A stretch of 64,000 nt of DNA from Desulfovibrio desulfuricans (GCF_024460775.1 NZ_JANFYZ010000004.1:1-64000), one strand, 5' to 3'; positions 18,002 to 28,458 are shown, numbered from the stretch's first letter. A program made the numbers and translations. Notes: a model not told the origin generated them from the sequence alone.

Positions 18002-20314
18002 CTAACTGGAGCGCAAGGCCGCTATAAGCTGTTCAAGCTTTTGGGTCTGAGCCACAAGGGCTTCGACCGCCTCGGTTGACTGAGCCATGGCATCATCCGT
18101 TTCAGTTGCGATAACGCTGATAGAACTGACGGCACGGTTTATCTCTTCAGATGTGGCGGACTGCTGCTCGGCGGCAGTGGCAATGGAACGCACCTGATCC
18201 CCCGCAGATTCAACCATTTTCACAATTTCAGCCAAAGCCTCGCCAGAGCGCTGGGCCAGCCCTGTGGCCTGGGTTACGCGCTCCACGGCGGCATCCATCT
18301 GTGCGGCAGCGGTATTGGTGCCACTTTGTATGCCGCCAATGGCCGTGCGCACCTCGGTGGTAGCGTGGGCGGTTTTTTCCGCCAGCTTGCGCACTTCGTC
18401 CGCCACAACGGCAAAACCACGCCCGGCCTCGCCAGCGCGCGCCGCCTCAATAGCTGCATTGAGCGCCAGAAGATTGGTCTGATCGGCGATATCTGAAATA
18501 ACGCCCATGATGGCTCCGATGCCTTGCGCCTGCTCGCCCAGGCTGCGCATGCTGTCGGTCATCTGCCCTGCTTCATTGCGGATGCTCTGCACAGCGGCGC
18601 TGACTTCCTCCACCAGCCGGGCGCCATCCTGCGCCTTCAGCTTGGCCTTTTCGGCATTTTCCGATGTGGCAGAGGCGCTTCTGGCTACCTCAAGAATTGT
18701 GGCGTTCATCTCTTCCACGGCATTGGCGGTGTCGCTCACGCGACCACTCTGCTCGCGCGCGCCCTCGCTTGAATGCGCGATCTGCTGCGAAAGCTGTTGC
18801 GAGGCAGTGGCGATGGTTTCCGCCACTTGCGAAACCTCAACGGCAGTCTGGGCAATGGCCGCATTCTGCGCTTCAATGCGCGTTTTCTGGCCGTAAATCT
18901 CCGTCAGATCCGTCCAGAATGTAATGGAACCCAGCATGCCGCCGTCCAGATCAAAAAATGGCGTTGTCTGCACGGAAACGCGCAATTGCTTTCCAGACTG
19001 CGCCGTATAGTCAAACTCACGGTTCAGAGCCTTGCGTTCCTTGATGGCCCGGTCAGACAGCGTCTCATGGTTGGCATCCCCCCTCGAGAAAAGCCCCGAG
19101 CGCTGACCCAGATATGTATCCTTGGGATCAGGCTTGCCCAGCAAACTGCACACCTGCTCATTCAGCCAGGTCACCTTGAAATCGCTGTCCACGATGTAGC
19201 ATGGCGTGGGAATGCCGTTGAGCACGCCCTGGGCAAAACCAAGGCGTTTTTTCAGCTCGTCCACCATGGTGCAGAGGTGCCCGGCAAAACGTTTCATCTC
19301 TGCACGGTATTTGCCTGCGAGCACGGCCTTGAAATCGCCCCGCGCCACGGCTTCTGTAAAGTCTGTGAGCTGTTGCAGGGGAGCGAACACAAGCTTGCGG
19401 TTCACAACGCGTATCACCAGCGTCAGCAGAACAACCGCGCCCAAGCCCACCATGTACAGCACAGACCGCTGATCCGCCGCTGGCGCTGTAAGTTCGGAAT
19501 CATAGGCGCTCATGCACACAAGCCAGCCTGTAGCCGGGATTTTGGCCACAGACATGAACTTGTCCTCGCCTTTCCATTCATAGCTGAAGGTTCCGCTGCC
19601 CTTTGCGAGCGCGTCCTGAATGAATTTTTCCTTGGAATAATCCTGAAGCAGCAGCTTTTTGTCCATGCTGTGGGAAATAAAACGGCCGCTCTGGTCGATG
19701 GTAAAGCCGTATCCGCGCCGCCCCAACCGGATGGGATCAATGGTCTTTTCCGTAAAGTCCGTCCAGCGGGGGCACACGGCCACAGCGCCGAGCACCGCGC
19801 CGTCCTTGCCGCGCACAGCTTTGGCCGCCACATAGATCAGCACATCGCCCGATGCGGCTTTCATGACGCTTTCGCTCAGGGCTACATCCTTGCCGCTGAA
19901 TATCTGGCGGGCATAATCCCGATCAGCCCTGTTGCCCCCGGTCAGGTCGCCCATATCAGAATTGACCCCGGCAACTATACGCCCCTTGAGGTCAAAAAGC
20001 AGAAATGACCAATACCCCGGCAATGATTTGACATAGCTTGTCAACAATTCCTGCGCTTCCTGGGGCTGACCGGCAAATGCTTTCAGCACTGGCTCCTGAC
20101 GGGAAAGGATGGTGGCCACATCCACAGACTGCTGGATGTATATTTCAGCCGAACGCGCCACGGTTTTGCTGGCTTCGTTAAGGGCCTCGGTCTGCACGCC
20201 GGCAACCATGCGGTAGGACGAGGTGGACACGTAGATGACAAGCACGGTAATCACGGCAACAATCGCTGCCGTTACAGACAATGTGCAGATAGTATTGATG
20301 CTGATCTGGCGCAT
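18002..20314 (-). CDS. Methyl-accepting chemotaxis protein (Cache-HAMP-like-PAS-MCP)
   Basis: 770 residues. Membrane helices at about 10-32 and 286-308 flank a periplasmic double-Cache sensor ([18 protein letters not shown] is typical). A HAMP-like linker (about 310-360) and a PAS domain (about 370-480) precede the signalling domain, whose tip reads [20 protein letters not shown] then [16 protein letters not shown]. The PAS domain may add a cytoplasmic ligand or redox input. Cache domains bind small organic ligands; which one is unknown. The gene stands alone, and the gap 20315-20578 shows no further gene. Confidence 0.92.
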   Translation of the reverse strand: MRQISINTICTLSVTAAIVAVITVLVIYVSTSSYRMVAGVQTEALNEASKTVARSAEIYIQQSVDVATILSRQEPVLKAFAGQPQEAQELLTSYVKSLPGYWSFLLFDLKGRIVAGVNSDMGDLTGGNRADRDYARQIFSGKDVALSESVMKAASGDVLIYVAAKAVRGKDGAVLGAVAVCPRWTDFTEKTIDPIRLGRRGYGFTIDQSGRFISHSMDKKLLLQDYSKEKFIQDALAKGSGTFSYEWKGEDKFMSVAKIPATGWLVCMSAYDSELTAPAADQRSVLYMVGLGAVVLLTLVIRVVNRKLVFAPLQQLTDFTEAVARGDFKAVLAGKYRAEMKRFAGHLCTMVDELKKRLGFAQGVLNGIPTPCYIVDSDFKVTWLNEQVCSLLGKPDPKDTYLGQRSGLFSRGDANHETLSDRAIKERKALNREFDYTAQSGKQLRVSVQTTPFFDLDGGMLGSITFWTDLTEIYGQKTRIEAQNAAIAQTAVEVSQVAETIATASQQLSQQIAHSSEGAREQSGRVSDTANAVEEMNATILEVARSASATSENAEKAKLKAQDGARLVEEVSAAVQSIRNEAGQMTDSMRSLGEQAQGIGAIMGVISDIADQTNLLALNAAIEAARAGEAGRGFAVVADEVRKLAEKTAHATTEVRTAIGGIQSGTNTAAAQMDAAVERVTQATGLAQRSGEALAEIVKMVESAGDQVRSIATAAEQQSATSEEINRAVSSISVIATETDDAMAQSTEAVEALVAQTQKLEQLIAALRSS

Positions 20315-20578
20315 GGTAAACTCCGAAAAGCAGAGGTGGCCGTGGTTCCTTACAGGAGGTTCGGGGCTGTACGCTGACAGACATTTTCACATTAATTTCT
20401 ATCAGTATTGCTTCTTAACGACAATACCTGCTAAAACATTAGAACAACACCCGGCTCCCGGTATCAGCAGAACACCTCCTTGGTGCTGCAGATAAACACA
20501 TTGACACCGAAAGATATTTACTAATAGATACCAGCTACAGAAACGCATCTCGGGCTTTCAGCCCTTTTCCCTGACAGC

Positions 20579-22288
20579 ATGGGCCAGGACTTTTACGAAA
20601 TGCAACACAGAGAATTAAATTCCGCCGCACAGGCGGCTCAAAAATCCACACACTTACGTCGCAATCGCCTTATTTTCACAGGCCTGCTTATTATAACCAT
20701 CATGTCATGGTTCTGCGCCATGACGCCGTGGGTCAGCGATGATCATGCCTTTTCGAGCATTTATCCTGGCTGCACCGGCCTGTGGGACATGCAGGTGCTC
20801 GAATACCACGAATGGAGTGGAAAATTTATCGGGCATTTCATGTCTCGCGTGCTGCTGCGCGGGCCTGCCTGGCTGCACCCCCTGCTCACTCCCGCCATGT
20901 TTCTGCTGCTTGTTGCCAGCGGCTCGCTGCTGGCCTTGGGCGCACAGTGGCGTGAACGCCTGAGCGCCTGGCACCTCGCTGTCATGGCCGGGCTTGTATG
21001 GATTGCACTGCCCGCATTTGGGACAGTTTTTTTCTGGCGCACCGGCACGGGTGATTACGGCTACAGCCTCGTGTGGGGCGTTCTTTTTTTGGTGCCGTAC
21101 CGCATCTGGGCCGACAGAGCAGACTTCCGCATGCCGGGCGGCCTGCTATATGCGCTTGTGGGTGTTTTTGCAGGCTGGAGCAACGAAAATGTCGGCATGC
21201 TGGTTCTGCTTGCAGCCCTGGGCGTGACACTGTTTCGCTGGCGCACATCTCGCAGCGTACCTGCATGGGCATTATCGGGCATTGCGGGGGCAGCCTTTGG
21301 CTGGGGCATGATGATGGCCGCGCCGGGCAATGCCGTGCGCCTGGCAGCCGTTGGCGGCGCGGAAAAAATCCCGCTGTTGTCCATGCCTGCCTTTCTGCGC
21401 TTTTTGGAATTCTGGGGCACGCAACAACTTGAAATGCTGCCTTATTTTCTTGCAGCCCTGGCCCTTGCATGGCTGTTGCGCCGCCGGGGTCTTTTAAAGC
21501 CCGCCGCGTGGATCCCTCCGGTGATTTTCTTTCTCATGGCCCAGGCCAGCCTTGCTGCCTTTATTGCCAGCCCCTCAACACCCTACCGGGCCATGAGCGC
21601 CACATTCTTTTTCACTGCGCTCTGCCCTTTTTCTCTGCTTGCAGCCCTGAACCCCTCAAGCATCAAGGCCAAGGCTCTTTTTATCATATTCTGCACCCTG
21701 CTGCTCTCAAGCGTGCTGATTGAGGCGCGCGTTTTCCTTATGGCACAGCCGGTCATTGCCACGCACCACCAAAACACCCTGTGCAGCCTGGACTACCCGG
21801 AAACAGACAAGTATTTTTTTCCCGGCTACGACATCCGCGAGGTAAACCTTTTCTCGACGGATTGGCGTGGTCTTGTACCCTGGAACGAGTCGCAAACGTT
21901 GCGCGTCTTTGAAGCGCCCGGTGCTCGTGCGCTGGTGGCATGCAACATTGCGTTTTTCGGCAACCTGCCCCAGGGCAAAGTCCATGTGGCAGCCAGGATA
22001 CGCACCGCCACCACTGCAAGCCTGCTGCAACAGGCAGCAAGGGCCTTGTTTGAAAGGCCTGATGAAGGGATCATTTCTGCCCAAACATCTGCTTTGCGGT
22101 ATTTTCCCGCATCCGCCATGGTTACGGACGATGGCAAGGCCGCGGTGTTTATTCCCGGCATCAAATCTGTGGACGACATCGCCTATATCGCTGTAGAACA
22201 GCCTGGCGCGCCCCTTGTATGGCGCAGAACAAGTGCGTCTCATTCACAGACTGACCGCACCCAACGTACTCTCCGCATGGAGGAATAA
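20579..22288 (+). CDS. DUF6056-type polytopic membrane protein (GT-C-like)
   Basis: 569 residues with about ten membrane helices and a C-terminal periplasmic segment of about 190 residues. The motif WVSDDHAF after the first helix, WSGKFIGHF in the first loop and WSNENVG match DUF6056/GtrII-like glucosyltransferases, which carry an acidic DD pair there. The next gene, 3 bases downstream, is a GtrB-type lipid-linked sugar transferase; the two probably act as donor-maker and periplasmic transferase in surface-glycan modification. An in-frame ATG 7 codons later has a better ribosome site (agga) and may be the true start. Confidence 0.7.
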   Translation: MGQDFYEMQHRELNSAAQAAQKSTHLRRNRLIFTGLLIITIMSWFCAMTPWVSDDHAFSSIYPGCTGLWDMQVLEYHEWSGKFIGHFMSRVLLRGPAWLHPLLTPAMFLLLVASGSLLALGAQWRERLSAWHLAVMAGLVWIALPAFGTVFFWRTGTGDYGYSLVWGVLFLVPYRIWADRADFRMPGGLLYALVGVFAGWSNENVGMLVLLAALGVTLFRWRTSRSVPAWALSGIAGAAFGWGMMMAAPGNAVRLAAVGGAEKIPLLSMPAFLRFLEFWGTQQLEMLPYFLAALALAWLLRRRGLLKPAAWIPPVIFFLMAQASLAAFIASPSTPYRAMSATFFFTALCPFSLLAALNPSSIKAKALFIIFCTLLLSSVLIEARVFLMAQPVIATHHQNTLCSLDYPETDKYFFPGYDIREVNLFSTDWRGLVPWNESQTLRVFEAPGARALVACNIAFFGNLPQGKVHVAARIRTATTASLLQQAARALFERPDEGIISAQTSALRYFPASAMVTDDGKAAVFIPGIKSVDDIAYIAVEQPGAPLVWRRTSASHSQTDRTQRTLRMEE

Positions 22289-22291
22289 GCC

Positions 22292-23245
22292 TTGTCCCGC
22301 ACCGCCCCATTGTTGGCACTGGTTGTACCCTGCTATAATGAAGAGGAAACCCTGCCCCGCACCCTGAATGCCCTGGCCGATTTATTGGCTGACCTCAAAA
22401 AACAGGGGCGCGTGCATGCGGAGAGTTTTGCCCTTTATGTGAACGATGGCAGCCGTGACCGCACATGGGAACTGCTTGAAGAACGGCACGCGATCGACCC
22501 CTTTTGCCGGGGCGCAAGCTTTGCCGCCAATGCAGGCCACCAGAACGCCGTATGGGCGGGCATGGTCACGGCGCGCGATATGGGCGTGGACTGCATCATC
22601 AGCCTGGATGCCGACTTGCAGGACGACATTGCCGCCATCCCCGAAATGATCGACCGCTATATGGAAGGCAACGAGATCGTCTATGGTGTGCGTAACGACC
22701 GCAGCACGGATACGCCTTTCAAACGGCGCACTGCACACATGTTTTACGGATTCATGCGCTGGCTCAAGGTGCCCTTGATCCCCGACCATGCCGACTACCG
22801 CCTTGTGGCCCGCCCAGTGCTGGAAGCGCTGGACGAAATTCACGAGCATTCACTTTTTCTGCGCGGAATTTTTCCGGCTCTTGGCTTTAAAAGCGCGCAG
22901 GTCTTCTACATGCGCCAGTGCCGCATGGCCGGAGAAAGTAAGTATCCTTTCTGGAAGATGGTGTCTTTTGGCTGGAAGGGCATTACGGCATGCAGCGTGG
23001 CGCCCCTGCGCATTGCGGGCCTAATGAGCATGCTCTGCATGCTGGCGGCGCTGGCCTTCAGCGGCGTTTCCCTGCTCAAATACGCCATGGGCGAGACTAT
23101 TCAGGGCTGGACATCACTGATTATTGTGGTCTTGCTGCTGGGTTCTGTGCAGCTTTTCTGCCTGGCGCTGGTTGGTGAATACCTTGCAAAAATCTTTACC
23201 GAAGTGCGCCACAGGCCCCGCTACATCATCGCCAAAAAGCTGTAG
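22292..23245 (+). CDS. gtrB: GtrB-like polyprenyl-phosphate glycosyltransferase
   Basis: 317 residues. A GT2 domain with VVPCYNEEETLP, YVNDGSRDRTW and SLDADLQDD (the metal-binding DxD equivalent) is followed by two C-terminal membrane helices, the standard layout for GtrB/DPM1-like enzymes that load a sugar onto undecaprenyl phosphate at the inner face of the membrane. Translation starts at TTG after ggaggaa. It follows the DUF6056 gene by 3 bases. A GtrA flippase is not visible nearby. Confidence 0.85.
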   Translation: MSRTAPLLALVVPCYNEEETLPRTLNALADLLADLKKQGRVHAESFALYVNDGSRDRTWELLEERHAIDPFCRGASFAANAGHQNAVWAGMVTARDMGVDCIISLDADLQDDIAAIPEMIDRYMEGNEIVYGVRNDRSTDTPFKRRTAHMFYGFMRWLKVPLIPDHADYRLVARPVLEALDEIHEHSLFLRGIFPALGFKSAQVFYMRQCRMAGESKYPFWKMVSFGWKGITACSVAPLRIAGLMSMLCMLAALAFSGVSLLKYAMGETIQGWTSLIIVVLLLGSVQLFCLALVGEYLAKIFTEVRHRPRYIIAKKL

Positions 23246-23299
23246 GCGAAGCGGTAAGGGAGTACGTGCCCCCTCGGCCAAAAGCTTTGAGAAAGAGGC

Positions 23300-24889
23300 C
23301 TAGCCTTCACCGCGAAACTGCCTGTACGTCAGGTTGAATTTCTTCATGCGCAGCCCCATGCTGCGGCGCGTCAGGCCGAGGTTTTCTGCGGCTTTGCTGG
23401 TATTGCCGCGACAGCGGCGCAGGGTCTCCACCAGCATGTTGTATTCTATGGAAGCCAGCCGGGCCTCAAGACCTGTCGGTTGTGCTGCTTGCGGGGCTTC
23501 TGTCTGTTGCAGGGCCAACGGCAGATCATAGACGTGCAGCAAACTGCCTTCGGCCAGAATCACCGCCCGGTGGATAACGTTTTCAAGCTCGCGCACGTTG
23601 CCCGGCCAGTTGTGCCGCATGAGCAGATTCAGGCCCGCAGGTGAAATGCCCGTCAGGCTCTTTTCCGTTTCTCTGGCATAGTGGGACGCAAAGTGCTCGG
23701 CCAGCGCCACCACATCATCGCCCCGCTCGCGCAGTGGCGGAATCATGATGGGAAACACGTTGAGCCTGTAGAACAGGTCTTCCCGGAACGTGCCCGCCGC
23801 CACCATTTCGGCAAGGTCCCTGTTGGTGGCCGCGACTATGCGTATGTTCACGGCAATGCTGCGGTTGCCGCCCACGCGCTCAAAGCAGCGCTCCTGCAAC
23901 AGGCGCAACAGCTTGGCCTGCACGCCCAGGGGCAGCTCGCCCACCTCGTCCAGAAAAATAGTGCCGCCGTCGGCCTCTTCAAAACGTCCCTTGCGAAAAA
24001 CCGCGCCGGTGAACGACCCTTTTTCGTGACCAAACAGTTCGCTTTCCACAATGCTTTCTGGCAGGGCCGCGCAGTTGCACTTGACGAAGGGCCCGCCCGG
24101 CGCAAGCCCGCCGTAGTGCAGCGCATTGGCGACCATTTCCTTGCCCACGCCGCTTTCGCCGAGCAACAGCACCGTCGTGCGCGTGGCGGAGACCTTGCGG
24201 ATAAGCTCGTACACATCCTGCATGGGGCGCGAAATGCCAATCATGTTTGAGGGATGGAACCGCTCTTTCAGATCGCTGAGCAGCAGGCGGGTGCGTTTTT
24301 CCCACTCGACCTTGTCAATATTTTCAACAAGATACAGCTCCACCGCATGGGCCAGCATCTGGGCCATGACGCTGAGCACATTCACATGCTGCTGAAGGGC
24401 GGATTCCGTGCGGTACAGGCGGCTGGCGCTGATGGCGCCCAGCACCTTGCGCCCATGCCGGATGGGCACGCAGATGAAGGACATATCCTTGTCGCGCTCA
24501 AGGGCAAGGCTGCCCGTGCGGTTCAAAAAAGCGGGTTCGCTGCCTATGTTGCGCACGATTATAGGCTCGGCGCTCTCCACAACCTTGCCGGTTATGCCCT
24601 CGCCCACATGATACACGCCCCTGTCCTGCTCCGAGGGGGTCATGCCCATGCTGCGATAAACGAACACGTGGCCGGATTCACGGTGCAGCAGGCTTATCAT
24701 GCCCCGCGCCATGCCCATATCGCGGCGCATGTAGTCCAGCAGACTGTCCAACGCGGCCACGATATCGTTTTTTTCAGAGAGCAACCTGCCCACGTGAAGC
24801 AAGAGCGCAATAATCCTGCCGCGGCAGGGTTCGGCCTCACATTCGTGCAACAGGTCTACGGCAGGGGAATTCATGGTGAACCAGACCAT
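23300..24889 (-). CDS. anfA: NifA/AnfA-type sigma-54 activator
   Basis: 529 residues: a GAF domain (about 25-190), an AAA+ domain (about 210-440) with Walker A GESGVGKE, Walker B GGTIFLDEVGE and arginine finger region, and a Fis-type HTH (about 485-525, NTSKAAENLGLTRRSMGLRM). The sigma-54 contact loop is GSFTGA rather than GAFTGA. It is the only NifA-type activator here and lies at the far end of the anf gene cluster, so it probably drives anfH transcription by binding the GTAC-N6-GTAC sites at 32230-32273. The symbol anfA is assigned from context; nifA is the alternative. NifA-type GAF domains often sense nitrogen or redox status. Confidence 0.82.
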   Translation of the reverse strand: MVWFTMNSPAVDLLHECEAEPCRGRIIALLLHVGRLLSEKNDIVAALDSLLDYMRRDMGMARGMISLLHRESGHVFVYRSMGMTPSEQDRGVYHVGEGITGKVVESAEPIIVRNIGSEPAFLNRTGSLALERDKDMSFICVPIRHGRKVLGAISASRLYRTESALQQHVNVLSVMAQMLAHAVELYLVENIDKVEWEKRTRLLLSDLKERFHPSNMIGISRPMQDVYELIRKVSATRTTVLLLGESGVGKEMVANALHYGGLAPGGPFVKCNCAALPESIVESELFGHEKGSFTGAVFRKGRFEEADGGTIFLDEVGELPLGVQAKLLRLLQERCFERVGGNRSIAVNIRIVAATNRDLAEMVAAGTFREDLFYRLNVFPIMIPPLRERGDDVVALAEHFASHYARETEKSLTGISPAGLNLLMRHNWPGNVRELENVIHRAVILAEGSLLHVYDLPLALQQTEAPQAAQPTGLEARLASIEYNMLVETLRRCRGNTSKAAENLGLTRRSMGLRMKKFNLTYRQFRGEG

Positions 24890-24980
24890 TGTTCAGAGTC
24901 TGCACCGGCTGCGCCGGCAGGGACAGCCCGGCTACACGCCGGGCAAAAATCCCTGATTCCAATCTACCCCATGCGCCGGA

Positions 24981-25448
24981 TCACGCATAGTATTTCCCGG
25001 TGATTTCATGAATGGTGATTTCAACCACCGCCGTCATCTTGAGCATGTTTTCAGGGTAGGCCGTGCCCACATGCTGGGGAGTGTGCTTGGCAACAACGGC
25101 ATCGAGGGCGGCGATCTTTACGTCGCGGTCTTCGACCACGGTGGCATTGCCCGTAATAATCACGCTCTGGTAGGCGGTATTGGTGTCGCAGGGCGTGTCG
25201 GCCTGAATAAATGAATGCTGGCCTTCAACTTCAAAACAGACCCTGGAATCGGCACGCAGATTTTTCAGCTTCTGCCCTGCCGCCAGACCATGAAAGTAAA
25301 TGCGCCCGTTCATGCGTACAAAGTGCACAGGAGTAACGTAAGGGAAACCATTTTCACCCAGCGTGGCAAGGTGCCCGACCTGAACAGCATCCAGCAGGGA
25401 ATCAATCTGTTCTGCGGTCAACGGGTGTTCTTTCATACGTAGCTGCAT
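24981..25448 (-). CDS. Pyridoxamine-phosphate-oxidase-fold flavoprotein
   Basis: 155 residues from the ATG at 25448, which has ggaggaacc directly upstream. It has the split-barrel flavin-binding fold with GHLATLGENGFPYVTPVHFV, RIYFHGLAAGQKLKNL and VCFEVEGQH, as in NimA-like and PNPOx-like proteins. These bind FMN or haem and include nitroreductase-like detoxifiers. Located between anfA and the gamma-glutamylcyclotransferase-like gene, all minus strand; a link to nitrogen fixation is only positional. An in-frame start at 25538 is possible but lacks a ribosome site. Confidence 0.8.
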   Translation of the reverse strand: MQLRMKEHPLTAEQIDSLLDAVQVGHLATLGENGFPYVTPVHFVRMNGRIYFHGLAAGQKLKNLRADSRVCFEVEGQHSFIQADTPCDTNTAYQSVIITGNATVVEDRDVKIAALDAVVAKHTPQHVGTAYPENMLKMTAVVEITIHEITGKYYA

Positions 25449-25759
25449 GGTTCCTCCAGAGTAAACGGATACAGAGAGCGCCGTGCGAGTGCAAATTCCT
25501 GCATGCCAGCCGCCTTTATGGGCAAAATATCTGACCATAAAAACCGGGCATTCCGGAAAGCACTTTTTTGCGGGTATGCTCCCAGAAAAATCCTTTTACG
25601 TCAGGTCAGAGTTATTTCAAAGTAAAAACAGCATGCAATTTTTATATATTCCTTAACGTATTTTTATCTTTCAGCCACACTTGCGTCATGACACAGGCAC
25701 AAAGCTTTGCGGTGCACCCGGTGTGAGGGCGCGCCGGACAGAAACCGGACCACCCGGCC
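25449..25759. other. Intergenic gap, 311 bases
   Basis: AT-rich between about 25600 and 25680. I see no ORF. Sigma-54-like strings in this gap have the wrong GG-GC spacing (11 or 13 instead of 10). The promoter for the flavoprotein gene probably lies here. Confidence 0.35.
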
Positions 25760-26347
25760 CTATCCGGCGCACTCTGCGCAGGTAGACTCACGCAGTACGC
25801 CCCTCAGCATATCCCGTTTGGGTACAGGATAACGTGCGGGTACGCTCTGCAAATTTTCAAGATGATTCACATATGGGCCAGGCAGACCATTGGCCCTTGC
25901 ACCAGCAAGAATGTGAGCCAGATACTCGCTGCTTGGCACCACGGCCTGCCCAAGCACATCTTTTTTGTACAACACGGCCGTATGCGCGCGGCCTGCCACA
26001 TCCACCACCTGGACAGGATAATGAAAGTACGCCCCGCCGCCGTCCAGCCGCACGCTAGACCACAGATCAAGGCTTGCGGCATCGCCGAACGGCAGCTCGT
26101 ACAGCACGCCCCACACCGCCTGATCCTTGTCTGGCCCCGGCGTCTGCACCACGGTTTCCTGCCCGCCGTCCCACACGCGGTTGTGGCCATAAAAAGCCAG
26201 CCTGTACCCCGGCAGGCAGGCCGCGCATACCACTCGGGCGGCAAAGCAGCGCTCCGCCATCTGCTTCGGATTCATGTTGGAACCGTAAGCAAAATAATAC
26301 TGCCTGTCCTTGCGCCCGTAGTGTTCAAAACCGGTGGTGATGTCCAT
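25760..26347 (-). CDS. Gamma-glutamylcyclotransferase-like protein
   Basis: 195 residues with the family's substrate-loop motif YYFAYGSNMN at residues 17-26, and the beta-barrel core LPGYRLAFYG and VWGVLYELP. Family enzymes release 5-oxoproline from gamma-glutamyl amines or peptides; others are structural relatives. The gene follows anfK on the same strand, separated by repeat element copy 1. Its contribution to nitrogenase function, if any, is unknown. The C-terminus carries two Cys (STCAECAG), an unusual tail that could bind metal. Confidence 0.8.
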   Translation of the reverse strand: MDITTGFEHYGRKDRQYYFAYGSNMNPKQMAERCFAARVVCAACLPGYRLAFYGHNRVWDGGQETVVQTPGPDKDQAVWGVLYELPFGDAASLDLWSSVRLDGGGAYFHYPVQVVDVAGRAHTAVLYKKDVLGQAVVPSSEYLAHILAGARANGLPGPYVNHLENLQSVPARYPVPKRDMLRGVLRESTCAECAG

Positions 26348-26425
26348 GATGCATGCCTTTTGTAAACAAGCGGAGGCTCGTTGCCTCCATATACAGCACA
26401 GGGGGCCTGCTGCGGATTTTTGTTT

Positions 26426-26512
26426 CCGGCAAGGAAGGCGAACCTTTTTATGCAGGGAGTGTACTATTATGGTACTCGACCGGAATAAAAAGGTTCGCCT
26501 GACGCCGCCAGC
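26426..26512. repeat. Dispersed palindromic element, copy 1
   Basis: A perfect 16-bp outer stem (26436-26451 with 26485-26500, aggcgaacctttttat) around a conserved core gcagggagtgtac...ggtactcgaccgg. Copies 2 (31119-31208) and 3 (53906-53995) share the core while the stems differ. It lies after anfK, where the hairpin could shield the 3' end or terminate part of the transcription. Confidence 0.8.
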
Positions 26513-26545
26513 AACGACTTGCCAGATATTCTGGCGCGCAGCCCT

Positions 26546-27934
26546 CTACCAGACGTTAAGAATCCATTCCTTGTTCTTCTTGTATTCCATGTCGGTAAAC
26601 AGGGTATTTGCCATGTTCTCGGCCAGCCACATGGCCCCGGCGTACCCCATGACCGGATAACGGTACAGGCCCGCGCGGTCGTAGGTGGGAAAGCCCACGC
26701 GCAGCATGGGAATATTGTTGTCCATGGCGGCCCAGCGTCCCTTGGAGTGCCCGAGAATCAGATCCAGCTCAAGTTCTTTGCGCTTCAGGCGGCCATCCAG
26801 ATCCCACAAGTCGGCGTTGGTGACCACTTCCATCTTCCAGTTGACCTTTTCCACCATTTCCTTGAGGCGCGGATCGTCGGCGTAACGCGGATTGTCGTCG
26901 CCTAGCAGCAGGAGCTGAGGCTTCATTTCAAGGTCAATGCAGAACTGCGCCAGACCGATGACCAGATCGGGATTGCCGTAGATAGCCACCTTCTTGTCAG
27001 CCAGAAACATGTGGGCCACATCGGTAATGGCATCCAGGGCAATGCCGCGCTCGTGCACCAGCTCCTTGGTGAGGGGCTTGCCCGTGAGCTGCGAAACCTG
27101 CTTGAGGAAAATATCCGTATTGCGGATGCCAATGGGCGAAGGACCGATGACCGTGGGGATATCAAATTCCTTGTGCAGATATTCCGCAGCCTTGCCGCCC
27201 TCGTACCTGTTGAGGGCAATGGTGCCCAGGGCATTGGCGGTATCCTTGAGGTCGGCGATGGTGGTGCTGCCGTGCGACTTGCCCGTGCCGTCAGGCAAGA
27301 GCGGCGAATCAAAGCTCTCAATTTCAAAAAGCACGTTGGCGTCCACGTCCATGAGCTTGAGAAGGTGCTTGAGTTCCTTGACGTCGCCGGGGTTTACCCA
27401 GCCGGTGACAAGGTTGAGCTTGCCGTTGGGTTCACCCTTTTCCGCAAAGTGGGTGATGATGTCGCGCACGGCCACGTCATAGCCGCTGATCATGCTGCCC
27501 ACAAAGCTGGGCGTATGGATGGCGATAAGGTGCACCTCGCGGCCCGCGTACTTTTCCTTGAGCAGGCCGTTGTTGAGCTTGGTCACCACACCATCGATAT
27601 CATCGCCGATAACCTCGGTGGAGCAGGTGGAAATGATGGGCACCACCTTCACCTCGGGGTAGCGCATCAGCAGCACGTCCACGGCTTCTTCCACGCGGTT
27701 GGTGGCGCCGAATACCGCGCCGTCTTCGTGCACCGAAGACGAAGCGATTTCAAAATTGTCCTTGAAGTGCTGCGAAAACAGCAAGCGCACAAACATGACG
27801 CAACCCTGGCCGCCATGAACAATGGCGATGCAGTCCTTGATGCCAATGCTCGCGTACTGCGCGCCGCAGGGCTGACAGGTGAATATGGGATTGATGACCC
27901 CTGCCCTTTCCTTTTCCATAATTTCGCAAGACAT
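26546..27934 (-). CDS. anfK: Fe-only nitrogenase beta subunit
   Basis: 462 residues, exactly the usual AnfK length and shorter than most NifK. With AnfD it forms the FeFe protein (D2G2K2) that reduces N2 with electrons from AnfH. P-cluster Cys ligands are in place: C20 (IFTCQPCG), C45 (HGGQGC) and C104 (ISTCSTEVIGDD). Long stretches such as ASSSVHEDGAVFGA and LILGHSKGR, and the C-terminus KKNKEWILNVW, are characteristic of AnfK. The last gene of the structural operon; 170 bases separate it from anfG. Confidence 0.97.
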   Translation of the reverse strand: MSCEIMEKERAGVINPIFTCQPCGAQYASIGIKDCIAIVHGGQGCVMFVRLLFSQHFKDNFEIASSSVHEDGAVFGATNRVEEAVDVLLMRYPEVKVVPIISTCSTEVIGDDIDGVVTKLNNGLLKEKYAGREVHLIAIHTPSFVGSMISGYDVAVRDIITHFAEKGEPNGKLNLVTGWVNPGDVKELKHLLKLMDVDANVLFEIESFDSPLLPDGTGKSHGSTTIADLKDTANALGTIALNRYEGGKAAEYLHKEFDIPTVIGPSPIGIRNTDIFLKQVSQLTGKPLTKELVHERGIALDAITDVAHMFLADKKVAIYGNPDLVIGLAQFCIDLEMKPQLLLLGDDNPRYADDPRLKEMVEKVNWKMEVVTNADLWDLDGRLKRKELELDLILGHSKGRWAAMDNNIPMLRVGFPTYDRAGLYRYPVMGYAGAMWLAENMANTLFTDMEYKKNKEWILNVW

Positions 27935-28104
27935 GGCAGTTCCTTATGTGAGGCCGGGCTGGCCCGGCGCTTGGCTGTTGTGAAAAGCAGTCTTCGGCTC
28001 CTGACAGGAACATGCCTTTCAGGCCAGGCCGCATATATCCAAGGGATCACCCTGTTTTGCCCGTGTCCGTCAGGAGAAACCTGCCGGACACGGGCACGGC
28101 AAAC

Positions 28105-28458
28105 CTAGTACTTGGGATCCGTCAGCTCCAGATTCAGCGAACCGTGGATGGTCAGAAAATCCAGCCGGGTTTTGGCTGCGGCCATAAGTTCGCGAATGTC
28201 GTCCTTGCCCATGTTGACGAGCCAGGGGTTTTCGCTGGTGAGGCCACGGGCCATCATGACGGCGTCCACCCAGTAGCAGCGGTTTTCCGGCGATTCGATA
28301 TCCGGTTCCTCACCGCACAGTATCTGCATGGTCTGGGTCATGATGCCCTCGTTCTGCCGTTCCCTGTCCCATGCGCGGGAGTGGAACTGCCAGAGGCACT
28401 TTTTCATGATATAGTCGATGACGACTTCTACATTTTCACTAAGGGTTCCGGCACTCAT
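28105..28458 (-). CDS. anfG: Fe-only nitrogenase delta subunit
   Basis: 117 residues. The delta subunit exists only in vanadium and iron-only nitrogenases, so its presence excludes a molybdenum enzyme. Family hallmarks: YIMKKCLWQFHSRAWDRERQ, NRCYWVDAV and the C-terminal LTIHGSLNLELTD. It binds the AnfD subunit and is needed for proper cofactor insertion and activity in related systems. Lies between anfD and anfK, 38 bases after anfD, with a ribosome site ggagga before the ATG. Confidence 0.97.
   Translation of the reverse strand: MSAGTLSENVEVVIDYIMKKCLWQFHSRAWDRERQNEGIMTQTMQILCGEEPDIESPENRCYWVDAVMMARGLTSENPWLVNMGKDDIRELMAAAKTRLDFLTIHGSLNLELTDPKY

Noticed and set aside
25690..25720. Sigma-54-like ggcacaaagctttgc before the flavoprotein gene
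   Set aside because: GG to GC distance is 11 instead of 10, and the orientation does not suit the neighbouring gene.
26460..26478. GTAC...GTAC in the dispersed repeat as AnfA site
   Set aside because: The spacer is 7 in all three copies, not 6, and copy 3 lies far from nitrogenase genes; the core is better explained by the repeat itself.
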